Source: Acidobacteriota bacterium
Lineage (GTDB): Bacteria > Acidobacteriota > UBA6911 > RPQK01 > DATIPO01
DNA: 13,070 bases
Assembly: GCA_028277865.1 (NCBI GenBank)
Contig: JANQFM010000603.1
Location: 1-13,070 of the forward strand
Direction of reading: 5' to 3'
The translations under genes and the position numbers were made by a program. The notes beneath the pieces were generated by a model. The model saw only the letters and a program-made list of their open reading frames with translations. It searched no databases and was not told the DNA's origin. The stretch's first letter is position 1; each line of letters starts with the position of its first letter. Positions 1-5,770 of the stretch are shown here, piece after piece.

Positions 1-1116
1 GCCGGAATCGACAGCTTCGGACTCAACACCCAATCGTTTGAGATATTCGCTTAAGCATCCACAGAAGTCGTACAGGTCTACGTATTGTTCCTGTTTGAAC
101 GATTGAGCTTTCCAATGCGCCAGAAGAAGAGCCTCAAGGACGAGGCGGTCCTCATTCTTGATACGCTTGGTCAACTCCGCGGCCAGAATCCCGACCTGGC
201 TCCTCACATCCTCAAGATGAGTTTCGCTCAACTCGCAGGCCGCCAGATCGACCGAGATGCCTGCCAGCAAATAGTTGGTGTAATATCCGATATATCGTCT
301 CACGATCTGCTTGGCGAAAGATTCGGGGTCGATATCAGATTCGAGCCGCAGTACATCCAAGATCTTGTGATAGGGCCAGCCGGTCATCGGTTCATAGCCT
401 TGCGAGCCGATCAGGATGCCGACTTTGCGGACCTCATAGCACACTTCGATCATGGCCATCAGGCAGCTGTCCAGCCCGAGGATGTCGATCTTCTGATTCG
501 GAAGAGCCTCAGCGATGTTGCCCGTCAGCATCTTAAGGCGGGAGGGCTGCAATGAGACGTCGGTCTGCCATGAGGGAAGGAAACCGCCGGTGATCCCATC
601 TCCATGACCCGACAAGATCAGCATGGTGCGGACTTCCTTGCCCTTTAATCGGCCTTGAGCCCGTTCGATGCACTTCTCCACAAAGATTCTGATATCCGCC
701 TCGACTCCGTTTTCGTCGTCTGGTTGGTCCTCTTTTGCTTTCTTCTTTCTTAATCTGGCCTCTTCTTCTTCGACATCCCCGACTTGCTCGCTGAAATCCA
801 TCAGATGACGGGGCCAGCGCTCGACGTACGGCTCGGGACCAGAGGAAGGATTGAGACCGGGCCCGGCACTGGCCATCTTGGAGAAGTCGAAAAATTGGGG
901 CGGGATGAAGTCACCCAGAGGATCGAACTGAGCGAACAGCTCGTAGGGGAGCTGCCGGCCAGCGTTCAAGGCTTGGCGAGATTGCTCCATCATGCATTCC
1001 AGAGCCCACACCATCTCCTCGCTCAAGTTATTGTCCCCTGCCAGGTAGATCATGACAAGCCAGCGGACATCGCCGCCGCTGCCGCCTTTCTTTGGGTGAT
1101 TCGCTTTCGTTGTCAT
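1..1116 (-). CDS. Clostripain-like (family C11) cysteine peptidase, 3' end outside window
   Basis: 372 residues are visible; the reading frame is open to the left edge, so the C-terminus is missing. Family C11 peptidases (clan CD, with caspases and gingipains) usually cleave after Arg or Lys using a His-Cys dyad. Seen here: an N-terminal MIYLAGDNNL strand-loop (residues 22-31) typical of the family, SGHGDG with His171 as catalytic His, and DSCLMA with Cys218 as nucleophile. Residues 114-136 are an extremely charged run (EEEE, RLRKKK, then Asp/Glu) that is probably a surface loop or processing linker. The start is the ATG at 1116, preceded by GGAGGAAA at good spacing. The N-terminus is polar and glycine-rich with no signal peptide, unlike secreted clostripain, so I infer a cytoplasmic location. 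It is the last visible gene of a minus-strand series after a metzincin and a small protein. Family assignment is firm; substrate is unknown. Confidence 0.9.
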   Translation of the reverse strand, partial: MTTKANHPKKGGSGGDVRWLVMIYLAGDNNLSEEMVWALECMMEQSRQALNAGRQLPYELFAQFDPLGDFIPPQFFDFSKMASAGPGLNPSSGPEPYVERWPRHLMDFSEQVGDVEEEEARLRKKKAKEDQPDDENGVEADIRIFVEKCIERAQGRLKGKEVRTMLILSGHGDGITGGFLPSWQTDVSLQPSRLKMLTGNIAEALPNQKIDILGLDSCLMAMIEVCYEVRKVGILIGSQGYEPMTGWPYHKILDVLRLESDIDPESFAKQIVRRYIGYYTNYLLAGISVDLAACELSETHLEDVRSQVGILAAELTKRIKNEDRLVLEALLLAHWKAQSFKQEQYVDLYDFCGCLSEYLKRLGVESEAVDSG

Positions 1117-1258
1117 CGGTTTCCTCCAATCTCATTTCGGGGCCACTGGTCCTCGACGACCTGATTGCCTCGCAAGCCGCGAAATGCTCTTGAAATAGAA
1201 AAAAAGATTCGACCGAGCCAACCGCCTCTCGGCCATCCGGCACAGCTTGAGAGGGCGA

Positions 1259-1283
1259 AGCCGGACGGGGACTGATCCGGGCT
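1259..1283 (-). repeat. GC-rich hairpin at the 3' end of the 100-residue gene
   Basis: AGCCGGA and TCCGGGCT can pair around a 10-base loop with one bulged base, overlapping the TAG stop codon at 1282-1284 of the small gene. There is no T-run after it on the minus strand, so it could be an mRNA-stabilising or pausing hairpin rather than an intrinsic terminator. The 165 bases between this gene and the clostripain gene show nothing else that I can name apart from the Shine-Dalgarno site. Confidence 0.35.
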
Positions 1284-1584
1284 AAAGGTAGGTTGGCTCT
1301 TGCGAGGAGGCCTCAAACCCGATCGATCCGTCCTCGGAAACGGCGATAGCCACATAGAGCGGGCAATCGATTTCCGTGTCAATGCTGCTCTGCAAGTTGC
1401 GGGAGGCAATCACCACCCGGATCGTCAGTCGGCCGGCCGGCATTTCTACCGGAATACACTCGGCCAGGCCGACTGAGTAATTGGTGGTCACGGAGTCCTT
1501 GTGAAAGACCTGTTTGCCGTTCGCCTCTACAGAGACCGAATCGTTACTGAATCCTTCGCGCAAGTCGATCCGCAGCGGCGGCAT
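1282..1584 (-). CDS. Small beta-rich protein of unknown function (100 aa)
   Basis: I do not recognise a named family. The protein has alternating hydrophobic residues and short turns throughout (for example DSVSVEANGKQVF at residues 15-27 and LTIRVVIASRN at 53-63), suggesting an all-beta sandwich of about 7-8 strands. It has no signal peptide, no membrane segment and a single-domain length. It has two cysteines (43 and 74) and ends in TYL. The start ATG at 1584 is preceded by GAGGAG with 5-6 base spacing, so this is a real translated gene. It sits between the metzincin gene (188 bases upstream) and the clostripain gene (165 bases downstream) on the same strand, so it may be a partner, substrate, inhibitor or targeting subunit of those peptidases. 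That role is inference from position only. Confidence 0.8.
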   Translation of the reverse strand: MPPLRIDLREGFSNDSVSVEANGKQVFHKDSVTTNYSVGLAECIPVEMPAGRLTIRVVIASRNLQSSIDTEIDCPLYVAIAVSEDGSIGFEASSQEPTYL

Positions 1585-1711
1585 TTCGGCTCCTCATCAC
1601 TTCACTCAAAAGGCGATTGCCGGAGGCTGAACGGGGTTGCCGGCCAGTCCGCCAGACGCCCCTGTTCATTGCAGTGTATCAGACAGGATGCCCAACTCAG
1701 GCAGCAGGAGA

Positions 1712-1766
1712 CGGCCAAAAAAGGCCGCCCCCTGATTCAACGCCCTGCTCACGAGGGAGCAGGGCG
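1712..1766 (-). terminator. Hairpin pair just after the metzincin gene (possible attenuator or terminator)
   Basis: Seven bases past the metzincin stop codon, CGCCCTGCTC (1741-1750) and GAGCAGGGCG (1757-1766) form a perfect 10-bp stem with a 6-base loop. Further downstream on the minus strand, GGCC-TTTTTT-GGCC (CGGCC 1712-1716, GGCCG 1723-1727) adds a second short inverted repeat whose loop is the T-run. The T-run is about 18 bases from the first stem, so this is not a textbook terminator. It could reduce read-through into the two downstream genes or protect the 3' end of the metzincin message. Confidence 0.5.
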
Positions 1767-1772
1767 GTCCGC

Positions 1773-3863
1773 CTACGAACGAATCTCGGATTTCAAGGCT
1801 TTCACAAATGCTTGCGGCAACTCCTTTTTCTTCCCCAGGTCGGTGAGTTTTCTCTTGGTCTGGGAAGCGCCTTGAGTATTCCCGGATCCGGCCTGGGAAC
1901 GGCCGAGGTCACGCAGCGCTTCCATACGCATCAGGTCACCCAGCCCGGGCTCGTCGACAGCCCGGCGCAGCAAGTCCTGCGCCTCGCCGTGCTGGGCCTG
2001 GCGGATTGTCACCTGGTTGTCGCCGCTCACAGTCTTGAAAGGACGCCCGATGTTGCGCCCTTTGACCAGGCAGGCGAAGGAGGCGACCGGGTGCTTGGAG
2101 TGTTTGGAAATGACAGTGTCCAGTGCCTCGTTGGCCCTGGCGAACTGCGGGCTGTCGGACCCGTCCAGGGCCATCAGCATCCCAACATCGTCGCTCAGCA
2201 TCAGATCCGCGAGTTCGGCCTCCTCAGCGTTGACAGGCCGACGAATGTGGACCGGAGCAATATTGGAAAGAACAATGGATCCGTCTTCGGCGGCATAGGC
2301 AGCCCTGAGCTGATAGGCTCCGGGCTGCTGAAATACTTGTCCGGCCTCCCGGTCATAACCGATGTAGGCACAGGCGGGTATTGCCTTGGGTGCTTCCGGG
2401 GTCAGCTCGAACGGCGTATGTTTGACACAATGCTCGATGGGGTGCTCGAAGGGAAGCACGCGCCCATCCGGCGTCTGGATGACAAGCTGCACGTAGCCGA
2501 ACTTGGGATCCAGGTGACTGCTGACTTCATGGCGTCGGTTGTCCAGCGCCGCTAGAGCCAGGTTGACATGGACTGGGGCGCCGAGTGATTGGACCGGCTG
2601 TGCAGAAAGCTCCAGCCTGAGCCCGGAGCGATCCCCAATTGGATCGTCAAATTCTTCGAACCCCTCCCGTGCCGCCCCCCGGCCAAAGGGGTTGCCGCCC
2701 ATGATGATGTTGTTGCGGAAGGCGTGGCGCAAGTGAATCACTTCCAGGCTGTCGAATTGGAAGGGAAAGCGCGACCAAAAGCCGCCTGCGCCACCATTGG
2801 GGTAACGCCAGGGATAGTTCATCCAGGAGAGCGCCAAGGGACGGTTGGGCAGGGGTGGCGTCATGAACGTCTTGTGAAACGAGTGGAACAGGTTGAAGCA
2901 ATGTCCCAGTTCGTGAACGCAGGTGTACAGCTGGTCACGCAGTCGGGTCGGCGCATTGCCGCCGATGCGGTTGTAGAAGACCGCACAGCCTTGACGTTGG
3001 AGCCCTTTCTGGTCGAACATGATGCCCAGCAAACCCGGACCTATGTCATGCTGCTTGGCGTGAAAGAGCCAGACCTTCCACTGCGGCTGGTCCCTCCAGC
3101 GGCTGAAGTGGTTCTCCATAGCCAGATGGAGTTCGGCGTTGCTCCATGTGCCGTTGGCTTCCACCGTGTTGGTGCGGCCCGTTTCCCTCAATTCCACACC
3201 GGTTTCGGCGTATGCGCGGCCCACCGTGAGCGTGCGGGCCGGCCCGCCCGAAGGAAGCGTTCCCGTATTGTAGGAACTGAAAGGCGTGACACCCTCCTCC
3301 TGATCCTGCTCCAGCTCCACGGTGCGGAAGAAGGAAGACTCCCAAAGGCAGGAGTAAGAAGCACCCCGGCGGCGCTGGGCATTCATCCAAAGGGCGGTTG
3401 CTGTTGCAGGAGGCTGAAGGGCATTGTGCCGGGGTATTGTGACCCGCAGGCGGTTGAAGGTGCTCGACCAAGTCATTGTGGCGACACCTTCGATGACGAC
3501 GGAACCTGAAATGATGCGGATTCGCGGTTTGTTGACTACGAATGACCCGAAATAGGTCTTTGTGGCACCGCTGAGTCGGTAATAGTCGCCGCTGACCCGG
3601 CGCATGGGGCGGAAGCCGTCCACGTCGACGCGCAACTCCAGCTCCCAAAAACGAGGGCAACTGCGGTAACGTCCGCTGATTCTGCGCAAGGGCGTGACCG
3701 CAGCAGGCACTCCCCGCGCTTCGTCGACGGGCTCCGCGTCTTCTTCCCGGATTGCGGGAACGATGTCGGAAGCGTCGATTGCCGCTATTTGCTCCACATC
3801 CAGCTCAGTCGCTTCCATAGAGTCTTCTGCAGGCGCAGAGGGATCTAAAGGATTGAAACTCAT
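1773..3863 (-). CDS. Metzincin-type zinc metallopeptidase with C-terminal beta domains
   Basis: 696 residues. The zinc site is HELGHCFNLFH: His317, Glu318 (general base), His321 and His327, followed by SWMNY with Met348 as a plausible Met-turn. This is the metzincin layout HExxHxxGxxH...M, except that the usual Gly is Asn324. Cys315 and Cys322 flank the helix. Residues 1-55 are acidic and low in complexity, a possible propeptide or targeting tail, with no hydrophobic signal sequence. Residues about 58-150 are beta-rich with two RR(I/V)SG repeats. The catalytic part spans roughly 160-390. Residues about 415-545 look like an Ig-like or filamin-like beta region (PGAYQLRA motif), and about 550-650 are helical. 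The start is set by GGAGG six bases before ATG 3863. It follows the sigma/anti-sigma pair after 301 bases and precedes the small protein and clostripain genes. Peptidase class is firm; the subfamily and target are unknown. Confidence 0.88.
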   Translation of the reverse strand: MSFNPLDPSAPAEDSMEATELDVEQIAAIDASDIVPAIREEDAEPVDEARGVPAAVTPLRRISGRYRSCPRFWELELRVDVDGFRPMRRVSGDYYRLSGATKTYFGSFVVNKPRIRIISGSVVIEGVATMTWSSTFNRLRVTIPRHNALQPPATATALWMNAQRRRGASYSCLWESSFFRTVELEQDQEEGVTPFSSYNTGTLPSGGPARTLTVGRAYAETGVELRETGRTNTVEANGTWSNAELHLAMENHFSRWRDQPQWKVWLFHAKQHDIGPGLLGIMFDQKGLQRQGCAVFYNRIGGNAPTRLRDQLYTCVHELGHCFNLFHSFHKTFMTPPLPNRPLALSWMNYPWRYPNGGAGGFWSRFPFQFDSLEVIHLRHAFRNNIIMGGNPFGRGAAREGFEEFDDPIGDRSGLRLELSAQPVQSLGAPVHVNLALAALDNRRHEVSSHLDPKFGYVQLVIQTPDGRVLPFEHPIEHCVKHTPFELTPEAPKAIPACAYIGYDREAGQVFQQPGAYQLRAAYAAEDGSIVLSNIAPVHIRRPVNAEEAELADLMLSDDVGMLMALDGSDSPQFARANEALDTVISKHSKHPVASFACLVKGRNIGRPFKTVSGDNQVTIRQAQHGEAQDLLRRAVDEPGLGDLMRMEALRDLGRSQAGSGNTQGASQTKRKLTDLGKKKELPQAFVKALKSEIRS

Positions 3864-4164
3864 TTGAATCCTCCATTAGGTTAGTTCAGTTAAAGATTCG
3901 CCACGCTCACACAAGAGAGCTTAGCCCGGCCGGGCTGGCCCAGACATGATCCTCCCTTTAGGTGGAGGCATTCCACCTGGGGTTTCCCCGGTGTTCAGGA
4001 GGTTTTAAACGGTCGGCAGCGGTCAATTGTCTCACGCTCAAATAAAAATCTTTTGACCGCCGCCGGAATCGTGCAGGCCTCAAGCCTGAAACGGGAAGCC
4101 ACAGAGTCACAGAGGTCACGAAGAGCGGGAAGCATACACGATGAACCTTGGGGGTGACTGCGCG
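3864..4164 (-). promoter_or_regulatory. Structured intergenic region and probable leader of the metzincin gene
   Basis: This 301-base stretch has no gene. It holds several inverted repeats: a 14-base perfect palindrome AGCCCGGCCGGGCT (3923-3936); AGGTGGA/TCCACCT with a 5-base spacer (3960-3978); GGGGTTTCCCC (3979-3989); and GCGGTCAA (4019-4026) pairing with TTGACCGC (4053-4060). CACAGAG-type repeat sequence lies at 4100-4126. GGAGG at 3870-3874 is the metzincin ribosome-binding site. A perfect palindrome about 60 bases before a start codon fits a dimeric repressor site or a folded leader. The GGTCAA repeat close to the anti-sigma 3' end could help end that transcript. I could not pick a convincing promoter. 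Confidence 0.45.
4100..4126. repeat. CACAGAG-type short degenerate intergenic repeat
   Basis: CCACAGAGTCACAGAGG followed by TCACGAAGAG is a degenerate tandem of a CACAGAG unit with 8-9 base period. Motifs of this kind recur between genes in many GC-rich environmental bacteria (from memory, not searched here). It lies 38 bases past the anti-sigma stop codon. Confidence 0.4.
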
Positions 4165-4845
4165 CTATCGAACCCGAACAGTAAAAGTGCCGCTCGTCAC
4201 GGCTCCAATGCCGGGGACGTGAACTTCGACAAAAACTTGAAGGTTTGTGCCCGTCGGCAATCCGGCCAGGCTTTCCTGAGGAACGCGGTATTCGGCGACA
4301 TTGAGTCCTCTGGCCTGGGAAATGGCCGTCACGTCGTTGCTGCGGTAGACCTCGACGTCGTAGGAGGCGTCCGAAAACTCCGTCCAAGTCAGCAGGAAGT
4401 TGTCTCGCGGCAGAGGATCGGCAGCGATCAGCAGTTCAAGCTTCAACTTTTCGACTGACCTGGAGGTGCCGACCTGACCAGGCGCCTGGACCGGAAAAAA
4501 GACCCCTGTGCGATACAAGCCGACGCTCAACGCCGTGAGGAGTATTGCAGCAGCAATTGCTCCCACGAAGTGCCGCCGCAGGCCAGGGCGTGAAAGGACG
4601 GGGGCCGACGCCATGGAAATGCTGGCGTCAGGCGTCAGTTCCTCAGCAAGTTTCCAGGACTGAGTGCACAAGGGACATTGCGCAACATGAAGGACGAGGC
4701 CGCTGAGATCCTGGCGAGACAGCTCTTGGCGCACTCCCTTCAAGATGTGCTCGGGAGGAGGGCAGTCCGAACGGGGTGCATCGGACGGAAGCCTGGAGCG
4801 AAAGGCTTGGCTGAGGCGGGACACCTCGTCATTTTCGAGTTTCAT
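4165..4845 (-). CDS. Membrane-bound zinc-finger anti-sigma factor with FN3-like outer domain
   Basis: 226 residues from ATG 4845. This start overlaps the sigma factor stop as ATGA, the usual sign of translational coupling; upstream in-frame codons lie inside the sigma gene and are rejected. The N-terminal part carries the HxxxCxxC zinc-binding pattern of ZAS/zf-HC2 anti-sigma factors (His53, Cys57, Cys60, with Cys28 and His33 as possible further ligands), which binds and holds the partner sigma factor. A single hydrophobic helix spans about residues 93-115. Residues about 133-226 form a beta-rich module with FN3-like features (LTWTEFSDASYDVEVYR), expected outside the membrane as the sensing or binding part. 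By family logic, a signal or proteolysis on the outside would free the sigma factor. Regulation of the neighbouring protease genes is inferred from position. Confidence 0.85.
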   Translation of the reverse strand: MKLENDEVSRLSQAFRSRLPSDAPRSDCPPPEHILKGVRQELSRQDLSGLVLHVAQCPLCTQSWKLAEELTPDASISMASAPVLSRPGLRRHFVGAIAAAILLTALSVGLYRTGVFFPVQAPGQVGTSRSVEKLKLELLIAADPLPRDNFLLTWTEFSDASYDVEVYRSNDVTAISQARGLNVAEYRVPQESLAGLPTGTNLQVFVEVHVPGIGAVTSGTFTVRVR

Positions 4846-5414
4846 GGCTTCAATCCCTTTCGGGTCAGGCAATCTCGCATGTTGGCCAGCCCGCGATAGA
4901 CCAGGTTGCTCGCCTTCCTGCGCGTCCAGTTCATGCGCTCGGCGATTCTCGGAACGCCGTCTCCCAACAGGAAGAGCGTCACAGCCAACCGCCTGGGCTT
5001 CACCAATTGACTGAGGCATTCCCGGACAGCCTCGATGATCTCGCGCCGCAGGTGTTCTCTGTGAGGGTCCGGACCGGCGCTGGGCGGGTCGAAGTCGGCT
5101 GGCGCCATGGCCACCTCCTGGGGGCGGTGCTTTCGCATTGCATCCACGATCCTCGTGTAGGCGACATCCCTAAGATAAGATCGGTTCGGCCTCCAATTTG
5201 CCTCGCGTTTGCGTTTGACTTTGAGCAGGGTGATTACGCCCTCTTGGACGATGTCCTCGCGGTGGTTCCACAGCCAGTGGGGACAGAGCCGGCGCACTTC
5301 CTCTCCAAGCAGTTTTTCGAAACGGATGTATTCAGCTCCCTCATTCGGAGCATTCTCGCGGCTCTCAAGAGAAACGATTGCCCTGTCGAAAGGCTGTTCA
5401 TGTCCACCAGACAA
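4842..5414 (-). CDS. ECF-type RNA polymerase sigma factor
   Basis: 190 residues from a TTG start at 5414. Region 2 is recognisable at about residues 28-98 (ENAPNEG lead-in, DIVQEGVITLLKV, SYLRDVAYTRIVDAMRKHRP), and region 4 with its helix-turn-helix at about 125-185 (GVPRIAERMNWTRRKASNLVYRGLANMR). There is no region 1 or region 3, as expected for extracytoplasmic-function sigma factors. Start choice: GAGG lies 7 bases before TTG 5414. The frame stays open to TTG 5558, but that extension uses codons rare elsewhere here (ATA, CTA, AGA, AGG) and adds no sigma-like sequence, so I reject it. The stop overlaps the anti-sigma start by ATGA. The pair is directly upstream of the protease series on the same strand, which suggests it controls that series and perhaps itself. 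A non-ATG start may limit its level. Confidence 0.82.
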   Translation of the reverse strand: MSGGHEQPFDRAIVSLESRENAPNEGAEYIRFEKLLGEEVRRLCPHWLWNHREDIVQEGVITLLKVKRKREANWRPNRSYLRDVAYTRIVDAMRKHRPQEVAMAPADFDPPSAGPDPHREHLRREIIEAVRECLSQLVKPRRLAVTLFLLGDGVPRIAERMNWTRRKASNLVYRGLANMRDCLTRKGLKP

Positions 5415-5455
5415 CTTGATCCCTCTTGCCTTTCTTCTCCAACGCCTATTAACAC

Positions 5456-5461
5456 AGTATA
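5456..5461 (-). promoter_or_regulatory. Possible -10 box upstream of the sigma factor gene
   Basis: TATACT on the minus strand lies about 42 bases before the TTG start, close to the sigma-70 -10 consensus TATAAT. The best upstream hexamer (TTTGGC, 19-base spacing) is weak, so this is only a candidate. Confidence 0.25.
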
Positions 5462-5590
5462 TTCCCGCTATCCGTAGAGGGCCAAACGATTCAAAATCGA
5501 GCCACAAAGGGGCCGTGCCGGGCGATGCTTCCTGGCAGTGGTCTAATTTCACTCCCAAATTCCCCCAGCCCAGGCTAACTACCTATTGGA

Positions 5591-5687
5591 TGGAACACGG
5601 AACAGGGGACACGGAACAAGGAAGAGGGCCGGAAGGCCGAAGATCTTCCCGTTCTTCCCTGTTCCGTGTTCCTTGTTCCCTGTTCCA
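5591..5687. repeat. Large GTTCC-type inverted repeat between aminotransferase and sigma genes
   Basis: Two 35-base arms (5591-5625 and 5653-5687) match in 31 of 35 positions when one is reverse-complemented. Both arms are built from degenerate GTTCC(C/G)T units (GGAACA on the other strand). The 27-base centre contains a further palindrome GAAGATCTTC (5639-5648) and GGCCGGAAGGCC. As RNA it would be a long stable hairpin about 85 bases after the aminotransferase stop codon, so it could end or protect that transcript. Equally, it could be a non-coding repeat family with copies elsewhere in the genome. The rest of 5415-5770 shows no gene. Confidence 0.75.
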
Positions 5688-5770
5688 CATGCAATGGACA
5701 ACAACAGCCGGCCGGGACAGGCCGGGTACGTGGCCCCGATTGCTACCAGCGCAACTCCCCTTAACCCGGG

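Noticed and set aside
85..555. 156-codon plus-strand open frame at the left end
   Set aside because: It is antisense to the clostripain-like gene, whose minus-strand frame carries the catalytic His and Cys motifs and a good Shine-Dalgarno site.
1617..3509. Two plus-strand open frames of about 310 codons (1617-2555 and 2589-3509)
   Set aside because: Both are antisense to the metzincin gene, which has HExxH, a Met-turn and a strong ribosome-binding site.
5415..5558. Longer sigma factor starting at TTG 5558
   Set aside because: The added 48 codons are rich in rare codons and lack sigma-like sequence; TTG 5414 has a better Shine-Dalgarno site.
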